This document shows, piece after piece, positions 15,800-23,572 of a stretch of DNA of 24,481 bases. The stretch comes from JACNIZ01 sp964344765 (lineage in GTDB: Bacteria > Planctomycetota > UBA1135), in the NCBI GenBank assembly GCA_964344765.1, contig CAYFOM010000053.1, positions 1 to 24,481 on the forward strand, given 5' to 3'. Within the stretch, counting starts at the first letter, position 1; each line of letters begins with the position of its first letter. The notes beneath the pieces are model-generated. The model made no database searches, was not told the origin of the DNA, and was given only the letters and a program-made list of their open reading frames with translations. A program made the translations under genes and the position numbers.

Positions 15800-15805
15800 A
15801 TCCTA
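15800..15805 (-). promoter_or_regulatory. -10 hexamer TAGGAT, leaderless geometry, for the FG-GAP gene at 15793
   Basis: On the minus strand TAGGAT, six bases (GGTGGA) and ATG. GGTGGA could also serve as a close-set SD, so this example is less decisive than those with no purine stretch. Confidence 0.4.
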
Positions 15806-15878
15806 AAACATGGCGCGAGAATGCGGTCTCAATCCTGCCGACTTCGAACCCCGCCCACCAGTGGGCTGGGACTCGGTG

Positions 15879-16808
15879 CTAATCCATCGGAATCCACACC
15901 GGCTCGGTTTGGCCGGCGGGGACGCGCGGCAGCACCATGCTCTTGCGCTGACCGAGGATGCGTTCCATGGATTCCATCCACAAGCGCTGCATGCTGACGC
16001 TGCGATTTGCCTTCAGCGATTCGGCCAGCGCTTGAAAGCTCGCCGCCTCGCCACGCGCTTCGCCGATCACTTCAGTGCGGTAGGACTTGGCCTGTTGCAC
16101 GATCCGGTTGGCTTGCGACTCGGCATAAGGAATCGCGGTGTTGCGCGCGCCTTCGGCTTCGGCCAATTGCTGCTCGCGATAGGACATCGCACTGGTCACC
16201 TCGTTGAAGGCTTCTTGCACCTCCGGCGGCGGCGACATTTCACGCAGGTTGAATTGCGTCAAAGTCACGCCCAACTTCAGTTGATCCAACAACTGTTGGG
16301 TACGCGGCAGCACTTGGCTTTGCAGACGCACCTTGCCGCTGGATAGCGCTTCATCCACACCCATCGACGCGATCAAATCGGTCATCACCGATTCGGCGGC
16401 GCGGCGGATCATCATGTCACGCGGCATGCCGTCGGCAAGATCGGATGCGCCGTACAAATAATCCACCGGGTTCGAGATGGTGTAGTAAACGGTGACCTCC
16501 ATCTTGACGATGTTGGTGTCGCCGGTCAGCCATTCGCGCGTCGACGACTTGCCACCCTTACCGGTCACTTCCTCAACAAAAGTAAAACCAACCGGCATGG
16601 TGCGACTGGTCGACGTCTTGATCTTGTCCATCGACTCAAGCGGCCACGGCAACGTGAAGTGGAAACCACTGGGCACGGTGCGCGCCACTCCGCCAAATCG
16701 CATGACCACACCGGTTTCGTCTTGGGCCACGGTCCACACCGTGCTCCACAACAAGCCGACGGCAACCAGCGCCGCCGCCACCGATGTCATCATTCGCGCC
16801 TTAATCAT
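15879..16808 (-). CDS. SPFH/band 7 protein, HflK-like
   Basis: A 309-residue protein anchored by one N-terminal helix (residues about 8-27) with the SPFH domain expected on the outer face of the inner membrane, as in HflK. Family features are VVMRFGG, the entry motif SGFHFTLPWPLE, a TNIVKMEVTVYYTISNP strand, and SPPPEVQEAFNEVTSAMSYREQQLAEAEGARN, characteristic of HflK, followed by a coiled coil. In E. coli HflK and HflC form a large ring cage around the FtsH protease. I chose ATG 16808 rather than GTG 16814: GGAGGG lies five bases before it. It overlaps the HflC-like gene by eight bases (ATGATTAA), so the two are translationally coupled. It is the last gene of the array. Confidence 0.88.
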   Translation of the reverse strand: MIKARMMTSVAAALVAVGLLWSTVWTVAQDETGVVMRFGGVARTVPSGFHFTLPWPLESMDKIKTSTSRTMPVGFTFVEEVTGKGGKSSTREWLTGDTNIVKMEVTVYYTISNPVDYLYGASDLADGMPRDMMIRRAAESVMTDLIASMGVDEALSSGKVRLQSQVLPRTQQLLDQLKLGVTLTQFNLREMSPPPEVQEAFNEVTSAMSYREQQLAEAEGARNTAIPYAESQANRIVQQAKSYRTEVIGEARGEAASFQALAESLKANRSVSMQRLWMESMERILGQRKSMVLPRVPAGQTEPVWIPMD

Positions 16809-17703
16809 TTGCACCCTCCGAGGTGCCGGCCGCCGGCGGATTTTTCATCACGTTCAACAACGCGTGATCGCTGGGAAGAATGATTAAGGAATCTTTGCTC
16901 AGCGAAGATTCCAACGCGCGCAGCGAACGCAAGAATTGGAACAGATCGGGATCGGCAGCGACGGCCGCCGCCCAAATCTTGGCCGCTTCGGCGTCGGCGT
17001 TACCGCGAATTTCTTCGGCCTGACGATTGGCTTCCGCCAACATCTGCGCTTCTTGGAAATCGGTCGCCGCTTTTAATTCATCAAACTCCTTTTTGCCCTG
17101 CGCACGAATACCTCGCGAGATCTTTTCCCGCTCCGACTTCATGCGTGCAAACACGGCGCGCTTGTTTTGATCCGGGAAATTCAATCGCTTAATCACCGCC
17201 GAATGAATCATCACGCCCATGTTGCTGCTGGCGCGCGTTGCGGTTGCCGCCTTCAAATCGGCAGCAATGCGTTGCAAGCCCGACTCGGCGTGCTCGACAT
17301 TCAAGATGTCGGCGAACTTATACGACGACAAAACATCACCTACCACCGAGCGCAAGATTTCCGCCAAGCGCGCTTCGGCACCTTCGCGCGAACCCACGGT
17401 CTTGTAAAACTCAAGCGGGTCGGCAACCGACCAAATCAAAAAGCTGTCTACCAACATGTTCTTTTTGTCTTTGGTCAAGTACTCGCCGGCGCTGGGGTCG
17501 AGCATGTGCATGCGCATGTCAATCGGCACCACAGTGTCGATCGGCGACGGCAGCTTAAAATGCAAACCAGGTTCGACTACGGTTTGCTGCGGCGCGCCGA
17601 AACGCATCACCAACGCTTGTTGATTTTGACGCACTTGAAAGGCCGACGTCGACAGCAGCAATGCCGCGACTACAGCAATCGGGATCCACACTCTATTCTT
17701 CAT
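16801..17703 (-). CDS. SPFH/band 7 protein, HflC-like
   Basis: A 300-residue membrane protein with an N-terminal helix (residues about 6-22), then the SPFH domain (QQALVMRFGAPQQTVVEPGLHFKLPSP). The sequence FPDQNKRAVFARMKSEREKISRG and the later coiled coil (ADFQEA-like, EEIRGNADAEAAKIWA, DPDLFQFLRSLRALE) are diagnostic of HflC. Its expected partner is the HflK-like product of the next gene. The ATG has GGAGG six bases upstream and lies inside the end of the permease-SPFH fusion gene (11-base overlap), implying matched production of the three SPFH proteins. No FtsH gene is in the window. Confidence 0.9.
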   Translation of the reverse strand: MKNRVWIPIAVVAALLLSTSAFQVRQNQQALVMRFGAPQQTVVEPGLHFKLPSPIDTVVPIDMRMHMLDPSAGEYLTKDKKNMLVDSFLIWSVADPLEFYKTVGSREGAEARLAEILRSVVGDVLSSYKFADILNVEHAESGLQRIAADLKAATATRASSNMGVMIHSAVIKRLNFPDQNKRAVFARMKSEREKISRGIRAQGKKEFDELKAATDFQEAQMLAEANRQAEEIRGNADAEAAKIWAAAVAADPDLFQFLRSLRALESSLSKDSLIILPSDHALLNVMKNPPAAGTSEGAND

Positions 17704-19882
17704 CGAGATCCTCCAAACTTAGGCTGGGAGGGGGGCTGCCAAAAACCGGCGCGTTGTTATTCGACGTCGACGGCAGCGGAACCGCGCGACGACCAGGGTC
17801 CAACACCAGGACCAACTTCTTATCCGTCAACCACTTTTCAATCGCTTCCAAACGCAAGCGCAAGTAGTTGGCTTCGGAGTTCTGTTCAAATGCCGCGCGC
17901 AACTCGTTAAACGCGTTAGCTTCACCGCGCGCAGTTTCCAAAGTGACGACGGCGTCGGCGCGAGCGGCCTCAACGGTTACTTTGACCTGCGCAGCTGCGT
18001 CGGCCATGCGGCGGTTTTGGTATTCCAACGCCTGCTGCACGTAGCGTTGCTTGTCTTCCAGCGAACTGGCGACATCGCGGAAGGCGTAGTGCACATTTGC
18101 GTCGGACGACGCGTGAACTTCGTCGATTTCCACCGAGACAATGGCGACGCCGCTGTGCAATTCATCCAAGCGCTTTTGCATGTGCGCGCGCATCAGATCT
18201 TGCACATCAGTGCGCGAACCAATCAGCAACGAGTCGGCGCTGCGTTGCAACACCACTTCGCGCAGCGCGGCTTCCATGAAAGCGCGCACCATTTCACCGG
18301 GGTCTTCGGTGGTGAAGTGGAAAGCTTCTACGTCGTTCACCGTGTAGTGTGCGGCGTAGGTGCACTTCAGCAAGTTGTCGTCGGCGGTCAATACTTCGGT
18401 TGCCGCAGCTTGCGACATGCGCAATGCGGTTTCGGCCGGATCGGTCGACAACGCTTTAGACGGGCCGACGATGGATTCGGCGCGCAAGCGATCATGCTGA
18501 ACAATTTCCACGCGCGCGAAAGGCAGCGGCGCGTGCATCACCAAACCGGGTTCGTCGACGGTGCGTACCAGGCGGCCGAAGCTCATCAGGAAACCGGTTT
18601 GACCCGACTTCACCGAAGACATGCCGGTCGAAGCATAAAGTAGCACGATGACCAAAACGCCGACCATCTTCATCGGCTTGGAGCCAAGGTCAACGCCCAT
18701 CGGCAAGAACATCTTGCGCAGCTTGCCGCCCCACGTGCGGGCCAAGCCCAACTTATGCGCGTGGTAAGCCAACAGCACCAGCAGAATGATGCCGGTGAGT
18801 TGAGCAAACGGAGTGGCTTGCATGCCGTCCATACTGGTGATGGTTGTTCTAGGCGTAGTGCCTAACCAACTATAAAAGGCGTTGAGTCCGAAGCCGAACA
18901 GCATCGAGAACAACGCAATGCTGCCTAGGTAGGTGTACAACACACGCCGACCGAGGAAGCCGCGCACAACCGCGATGGTGGCAATGTTGGTAGCCGGGCC
19001 GGCAAGCAGCAGAATTAACGCAGCTCCCGGATCCAAACCTTTGGCGATCAGCGCTGCGGCCACCGGCGTGCTTGCCGTCGCGCAGATGTACAGCGGAATG
19101 CCGATGAACAGCATTGCCACCATCGACATCCAACCATTCGGCAGGGTGTTGCCAAAGAAGTCGTCCGGCACGATCAAGGTGATCAAGCCGGCAACGATGA
19201 AGCCAAGAATGAACCACGGCGTTAGGTCGGCCATTAACGTGCCGAAGGCATAACGCGTGGATTTGGTGACCGCTTCAACAGGATTGAACTTCGCCTTGGC
19301 TTCCGGTTCCGGATCTTCGTGGCAGCACGACTTCTTGCCTTCACCGTCGTCGCCATGGCTGTGGTCATGGTCGTGATCATGCCCATGGTCGTGCCCGTGA
19401 TCATCATGGCAAGTGGATTCTTCCAACTTCGCCATTTCCTTCTCATCCGGCTGGTCATCCCAACCCTTGCGCACGATCTTGTTGACGAAAGCACCCGAGA
19501 AGAACGCCGTCACCAACGCCGACAGCGGCCGCACGATGGTCATGATCGGATCCATCAACGCCCAAGTCACGCCGATGGAATCCACACCGGTTTCCGGTGT
19601 ACTAATCAAAAACGAAGTGGTCGCACCTTTACTCGCGCCGCTGCGCTTCAGCGAAATCGCCGTCGGAATCACCGAGCACGAACACAGCGGAATCGGCACA
19701 CCAAAAGCCGACGCCCAAAACACCGACTTCAAGTTGTCTTGCCCCAGATGGCGGTAGATCAACTTTTCCGGAATCAGCACCTTCAACACGCCGGCGATGA
19801 AAAAGCCGACGAGCAGGTAGGGACCGGACTCATAAAGAATGACCCAAATCGCCTGCAGCCAATCAATGATGAAAGTGGTCAA
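17693..19882 (-). CDS. fusion: SO_0444/ArsP_1-type Cu/Zn permease with C-terminal SPFH (HflK-like) domain
   Basis: A 729-residue protein with two known modules joined in one frame. Residues 1-390 form a permease of the SO_0444-type Cu/Zn efflux family: an LLVGFFIAGVLKVLIPE helix, then PIPLCSCSVIPTAISLKRSGASKGATTSF with C67 and C69, and a second half with GIPLYICATASTPVAAALIAKGLDPGAALILLLAGPATNIA (C267). Between them is a cytosolic-type loop rich in His, Asp and Cys (158-189), a likely metal-binding segment. Residues about 405-420 are another helix, followed by an SPFH domain (GQTGFLMSFGRLV...DEPGLVMHAPLPF) and coiled coil (610-690). The start is TTG 19882, overlapping the ZIP stop as TTGA, with GAGGGAG seven bases before it. 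The frame is continuous across the junction near residue 400. Direction and metal are inferred from the family. Confidence 0.85.
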   Translation of the reverse strand: MTTFIIDWLQAIWVILYESGPYLLVGFFIAGVLKVLIPEKLIYRHLGQDNLKSVFWASAFGVPIPLCSCSVIPTAISLKRSGASKGATTSFLISTPETGVDSIGVTWALMDPIMTIVRPLSALVTAFFSGAFVNKIVRKGWDDQPDEKEMAKLEESTCHDDHGHDHGHDHDHDHSHGDDGEGKKSCCHEDPEPEAKAKFNPVEAVTKSTRYAFGTLMADLTPWFILGFIVAGLITLIVPDDFFGNTLPNGWMSMVAMLFIGIPLYICATASTPVAAALIAKGLDPGAALILLLAGPATNIATIAVVRGFLGRRVLYTYLGSIALFSMLFGFGLNAFYSWLGTTPRTTITSMDGMQATPFAQLTGIILLVLLAYHAHKLGLARTWGGKLRKMFLPMGVDLGSKPMKMVGVLVIVLLYASTGMSSVKSGQTGFLMSFGRLVRTVDEPGLVMHAPLPFARVEIVQHDRLRAESIVGPSKALSTDPAETALRMSQAAATEVLTADDNLLKCTYAAHYTVNDVEAFHFTTEDPGEMVRAFMEAALREVVLQRSADSLLIGSRTDVQDLMRAHMQKRLDELHSGVAIVSVEIDEVHASSDANVHYAFRDVASSLEDKQRYVQQALEYQNRRMADAAAQVKVTVEAARADAVVTLETARGEANAFNELRAAFEQNSEANYLRLRLEAIEKWLTDKKLVLVLDPGRRAVPLPSTSNNNAPVFGSPPPSLSLEDLDEE

Positions 19883-20730
19883 TGCACCGCTCCCTCAAAG
19901 CTTTCAAACCAGTAGATGGAGCCGAGGCCGGCGAGCAGCAACAGCGTTTTCAATCCGAGGTCTTCACGACGGTGGAAGACTTCGGGCAGGAGTTCGCACA
20001 AGCAAACATAAAGGAAGGTGCCGGCAGCCAGCGCCGCGGCGATTCCCATTCCTTGTTCGCCCAATGCTTCCAGCGCGGCGTTTCCAATGAGGTAGCCGAC
20101 CGGAGTGACCAAGGCAAAAGCAACCATTAGCCATGCAATGGTTTTGCGTGGCAGTTCGGCTAGCTGAAACACGGTGGCCAGCGAAAAAGATTCGAAACCC
20201 TTGTGTGCGCAGATGGCAAACAGCAAGACCGCGCCTAGCTCAGTTCCACTGGCAGCGGCCAAACTCACACCGGCGGTCAACGCATGAATACTCAACCCCA
20301 CCATCGCCGCAATACCGACGGTGCGGTGTCGAGTCAGATCGTGCGCCGGTTCATGACAGTGGTTGTCATGAGCATGACTGGGCTTGGCATGGTTGTGCTC
20401 TGCGTGGTCATGATCGTGACCCTCACCCGAAGACTTCGGCGCGTGGCTATGACCGGGCAGCAGAAAGCTTTCGATCAAGTAAACACCCAGCACACCGACC
20501 AGCACAAACGCCCAAAGGGTGACGTCGCCGTGTTTATGCACGTGGTCGCCATGCGAGACCGTTTCGGTGGTCATCACCGCGATCGATGGCAACAGGTGCA
20601 GGAAAACCGCGCCTAGAAAAATACCGGTGGATAGTGCGAGCGCCGTGTGCAGGTGGCGATCGCTCCATCGGATGAACAGGGGCAGTAGGCCGCCCGCGAG
20701 GGCGATCAAAAGAATGATGACGACTTCCAT
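19879..20730 (-). CDS. ZIP family divalent-metal transporter with His-rich loop
   Basis: A 283-residue inner-membrane protein with about eight hydrophobic segments, predicted to move Zn2+ or related metals. Two helices carry the family's metal site: SIHALTAG with H149 in place of the usual H(N/S)xxDG, and AHKGFESF with H176 and E180 in place of HE(I/V)PE, as seen in divergent members. The loop between the third and fourth helices is very rich in His (residues 94-135), and a smaller His cluster lies at 60-67. It starts 42 bases after the thioredoxin-NHL gene; its stop overlaps the start of the permease-SPFH gene. ZIP proteins usually bring metal into the cytoplasm, so import and export functions appear paired here. 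Confidence 0.9.
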   Translation of the reverse strand: MEVVIILLIALAGGLLPLFIRWSDRHLHTALALSTGIFLGAVFLHLLPSIAVMTTETVSHGDHVHKHGDVTLWAFVLVGVLGVYLIESFLLPGHSHAPKSSGEGHDHDHAEHNHAKPSHAHDNHCHEPAHDLTRHRTVGIAAMVGLSIHALTAGVSLAAASGTELGAVLLFAICAHKGFESFSLATVFQLAELPRKTIAWLMVAFALVTPVGYLIGNAALEALGEQGMGIAAALAAGTFLYVCLCELLPEVFHRREDLGLKTLLLLAGLGSIYWFESFEGAVH

Positions 20731-20735
20731 TTCCG

Positions 20736-20747
20736 TGGCCGCGGCCA
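20736..20747. promoter_or_regulatory. 12-bp perfect palindrome TGGCCGCGGCCA before the ZIP gene
   Basis: The palindrome lies 5-16 bases upstream of ATG 20730, with a second palindrome (CCTATAGG, 20765-20772) in the same 42-base gap, next to the stop of the upstream gene. A metal-responsive operator or an mRNA hairpin at the ribosome-binding region is possible. I cannot match it to a known regulator. Confidence 0.3.
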
Positions 20748-20772
20748 GGTGGGTACACGCTCGGCCTATAGG

Positions 20773-22359
20773 TTACCCGTCCGTCGCCTTCTCGCCCACA
20801 GAACCGCTTTTCTCGCCGCTCGCCTCAGGAACGCTGCCAGCCGGAACGGATCGAGCCGGGCCAATCAGCCGGCGCCAACTCAGATCGCTCAACTTCACCT
20901 CGATCACACGATGGTGATTGGTGTCGGCGATGTACAGCAGCTCACCGACCACCGCCAGCCCGCTCGGCTCCCACATCGGCAGCTGCTTCGGCCCGAGCAG
21001 CGTTTTGACCTCGTGGGTGTCCGCATCGAGCACCTTGATCTTGCTGTTGTAAGTGTCGGCAATCAGCAGCTTTCCATTCCACACCGCAACACCCAGCGGG
21101 TGCTGCATTTTCGCCTTCTCAATGCCGACGCCATCGACGTCGCCGTAATCGAACAAGCCGGTGCCGACCAACGACTCGGTGCGCATATCCGGCAGGTCGA
21201 CGGCGCGAATCGCGCTGACCTCCGAATCGGCGAAGTACAACTTGCGGCCAATCATCGCCAGGCCACTGGGCTGAGCCAGCCGCGCCATTGTTGCCGGCCC
21301 ATCGACGATGTCTTCCCAACCACTGCCGGCCAAGTGGCGCAGCGCGCCGGTTTTGGTTTCAAAGGTCCACAGTTGATGGCTGCCGGCCATCGCAATGTGG
21401 ATGTCATCGCCATCCGTTTCCAGCGCCCATGGCGAATTGATTCGCGTTTCCAATCCAGGTCCTGCCTTCGGCAGCGGCCGCGCCTGTTTACCGGTACCGG
21501 CGACCGTTTCCATTTCGCCACTCTCTACATCCAGCCGCCGCAGCAAATGATTCTCGGTGTCGGCGATGTACAGCTTGCCGCCGTGCCAAGCCATGCCCTG
21601 CGGCCCTTTCAGCGGCGGATTGGCGCCACGGAATTCCTTGTTCACCGCACCGGTCTTGCGATCCAGCTGCAGAATGCGGTGGTTCGACGAATCGGCCACG
21701 TACAAATACTCGCCGTGCGGGAAGACCTTGCCCGGGAACAGCAGCGGACCCTCGGGCGCGACCTCCTTCTTCAGCTTCAGCGGACCGTCGGCCAGCGTGC
21801 CCTTTTCACGATGCGTGTCCAGTGTCTGCTGAATCGCCGCCTTCAGCGTTTCGTAATGCCCCTCGCCGGAAACCTGACCGACGATCTTGCCCTCGGGATC
21901 GATCAAAACCAGCGTCGGCCATGCACGCACCGTGTACGACCGCCAAATCTTGTGGCGCTGATCCACCACCACCGGGTGCTGAATGTTGTAGCGCAGAATC
22001 GCCTGGCGGATGTTCTCGGCCTCGGCCTCCTGCGGGAACTTATTGCTATGCACGCCGATGACCTGCACGGGTTGATCAGCGAAGTCTTCCTCCAGCTGCG
22101 CCAGATCCGGCAGCACATGCAAGCAGTTGATGCAGCAGTAAGTCCAGAAATCAAGCAGCACGACTTGTCCCTTCAGATCCTTCTCAAAGGACTTCAGCGG
22201 CCGATCGGTATTCAGCCACTCATCGCTCTGCAGATCGGGCGCATTCACGGATTCTTGGGCAAGGCAGCTGGGGGCAACCACGCCGACCAGCAGGGCAAGG
22301 ACTACAAAGAGGTTTTTGGCCATCTCAAGCCACTTTATAAGCCATTTCTCACGTGCCAT
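20773..22359 (-). CDS. exported thioredoxin-like domain plus NHL-repeat propeller protein (NHLRC2-like)
   Basis: A 528-residue protein with an N-terminal signal (LFVVLALLVGVVAPSCLAQ); the start may instead be ATG 22323, which gives a more compact signal peptide. Residues about 40-190 are a thioredoxin-like domain: FWTYCCINCLHVLPDL with the redox pair C76 and C79, and the cis-proline motif AWPT with P148. Residues about 200-500 are NHL repeats (YLYVADSSNHRILQLDRKTG, LYIADTENHLLRRLD, LLIADTYNSKIKVLD, LLYIADTNHHRVIEV), predicted to form a six-blade propeller. The architecture matches NHLRC2-like proteins. Outside the cytoplasm it could reduce or rearrange disulfides, perhaps of metal-binding cysteines in partner proteins of this array; that link is inferred from position only. 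Confidence 0.88.
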   Translation of the reverse strand: MAREKWLIKWLEMAKNLFVVLALLVGVVAPSCLAQESVNAPDLQSDEWLNTDRPLKSFEKDLKGQVVLLDFWTYCCINCLHVLPDLAQLEEDFADQPVQVIGVHSNKFPQEAEAENIRQAILRYNIQHPVVVDQRHKIWRSYTVRAWPTLVLIDPEGKIVGQVSGEGHYETLKAAIQQTLDTHREKGTLADGPLKLKKEVAPEGPLLFPGKVFPHGEYLYVADSSNHRILQLDRKTGAVNKEFRGANPPLKGPQGMAWHGGKLYIADTENHLLRRLDVESGEMETVAGTGKQARPLPKAGPGLETRINSPWALETDGDDIHIAMAGSHQLWTFETKTGALRHLAGSGWEDIVDGPATMARLAQPSGLAMIGRKLYFADSEVSAIRAVDLPDMRTESLVGTGLFDYGDVDGVGIEKAKMQHPLGVAVWNGKLLIADTYNSKIKVLDADTHEVKTLLGPKQLPMWEPSGLAVVGELLYIADTNHHRVIEVKLSDLSWRRLIGPARSVPAGSVPEASGEKSGSVGEKATDG

Positions 22360-22415
22360 TCACGCTCAAATCACGACTTGTGAATCCGCCCAACCCGATT
22401 GGTTGTTCTTTGCAT

Positions 22416-22961
22416 CTATAGGTAGAGCCACAAAAACACCAGCGGGATCACCACACCAGCTCCTGCGAACCACTTGCCGCGGCCGGACAAACCCTTCTTG
22501 CCTTTGATCATGAACAAACCTGAAATTGCCAGGAAGATCAAGATCACCGCGAATGCATCTGCAACCCATGTCCAAAGCTTCTTCGGATGGTTCAAATGCA
22601 GGAAGTTGGTTTCATAAATGATCGGCCGCGTGGCGGTTCTTTCGATATCAACCTTGCCGGATCCCACATCCACCGTGTAAGTCACGTTTTCGGCGAAAAT
22701 CTGCAGCGTGCGCGGATTCGGCCGGAAGGTGGATTTGTGTTCGGTCGGTTCACCCAGCCGCGTCAGCACCTCCTCGGCCGACGCACCGCGGGCATCGCCA
22801 ATTTGCTCGACCGAGCGCTCGATGCTGATGTTCGGATTCCAATCCTGAACGTGGTTGACCGCAATGCCTGAAATCGCATAAACGATGGTCAAGCCGGCAA
22901 CGAGGTAGCCTAGATCCCGGTGAAGGATCCGCAGCCATTTGCGAACACGGTTCTTAGCCAT
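22416..22961 (-). CDS. PepSY-associated transmembrane protein (PepSY_TM_like_2 type)
   Basis: A 181-residue inner-membrane protein. The opening KWLRILHRDLGYLVAGLTIVYAISGIAVNHVQDWNPN is typical of the PepSY-TM-like family, with H14 in the first helix region and H37 at its far end. An extracytoplasmic stretch of about 80 residues follows, then HLNHPKKLWTWVADAFAVILIFLAISGLFMIKGKKG and a last helix at the C-terminus, making three helices. Relatives are found with metal and redox genes, and the histidines suggest metal or heme contact, but no activity is established. It starts 42 bases after the DUF4920 gene and ends 56 bases before the thioredoxin-NHL gene. Confidence 0.85.
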   Translation of the reverse strand: MAKNRVRKWLRILHRDLGYLVAGLTIVYAISGIAVNHVQDWNPNISIERSVEQIGDARGASAEEVLTRLGEPTEHKSTFRPNPRTLQIFAENVTYTVDVGSGKVDIERTATRPIIYETNFLHLNHPKKLWTWVADAFAVILIFLAISGLFMIKGKKGLSGRGKWFAGAGVVIPLVFLWLYL

Positions 22962-23003
22962 GGTGCTTGAGCCTAAGGATGGCGACGGTTGCTTTCGGCA
23001 GGA

Positions 23004-23564
23004 TCAGACGTCGATCTTGGCGCCTAAACCTTTCAGCTGCCAGTAATCGAGAGGCTCGGTAACGGTCGAAGGATCAAACTCTTCGCCTTCCTCTTCCGCG
23101 TGCTTCTTTCTCATCTCCCGCAGCTGCTCCACGGTATGGAACACGTGGGTCCAAACCCCTTCGGCGACGACTTTTGAGCCTTTGGCCGTCATCGGAATCA
23201 CAATTTCACCGTCGTTGACCTTAAAGCGCACCGCCTTGCCGTCGGAGCCGCCGATTTCCATCCAGCAGCCGCGCTTGGCGCACACGCCGATCACCAGCCC
23301 TTCAACTGCAACGGTCTGATCCCTATAGGAATGCCGATTTGCTAGCAGCTCATCCACGGTGATTACCGCTTCCGAGGTCAGGTCGGCACCATAAGCCTTG
23401 CTGTCGCCGGTCAAAATACCGGTGTCGGTGATTTCGCCTTCGGCGGCCGGGTTGGCGTTGGCTTCGGTCGGGGTTTCTTCACCGCCGCATGCGGTTAGGC
23501 CGGGAATGCAAGCCAGCAGGGCGGCAGCCAGCCAAGTGAATGATGGGGAGGCGGTGTTTTTCAT
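23004..23564 (-). CDS. DUF4920 lipoprotein
   Basis: I chose ATG 23564, because from there the product starts with a lipoprotein signal, MKNTASPSFTWLAAALLACIPGLTAC, with lipobox LTAC and C26 as the lipid-modified residue; upstream extension of the frame is Arg-rich and overlaps the preceding gene. The mature protein has an acidic linker, then the DUF4920 domain from about residue 57: VDELLANRHSYRDQTVAVEGLVIGVC (C95), KRGCWMEI (C100), and VRFKVNDGEIVIPMTAKG. The two cysteines around the GCWM motif are the conserved core of the family and look suited to binding a metal. The final 25 residues (FDPSTVTEPLDYWQLKG) lie beyond it. Biochemical function is not known. It starts eight bases after the preceding gene. 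Confidence 0.85.
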   Translation of the reverse strand: MKNTASPSFTWLAAALLACIPGLTACGGEETPTEANANPAAEGEITDTGILTGDSKAYGADLTSEAVITVDELLANRHSYRDQTVAVEGLVIGVCAKRGCWMEIGGSDGKAVRFKVNDGEIVIPMTAKGSKVVAEGVWTHVFHTVEQLREMRKKHAEEEGEEFDPSTVTEPLDYWQLKGLGAKIDV

Positions 23565-23572
23565 GGGCGAAA

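Noticed and set aside
15840..15865. TTCGAACC followed by a sequence ending in CCA, like a tRNA T-arm and 3' end
   Set aside because: The bases flanking the loop do not pair as a five-base stem and no acceptor or anticodon arms can be drawn on either strand.
15852..15870. GCCCAC/GTGGGC hairpin after the HflK-like gene as a terminator
   Set aside because: The loop would be only two to four bases and no T-tract follows on the minus strand; it may be an inefficient terminator but I cannot support it.
20749..22383. 544-codon plus-strand open frame opposite the thioredoxin-NHL gene
   Set aside because: It is rich in His, Arg and Gln with no family features; the minus-strand frame has thioredoxin and NHL motifs throughout.
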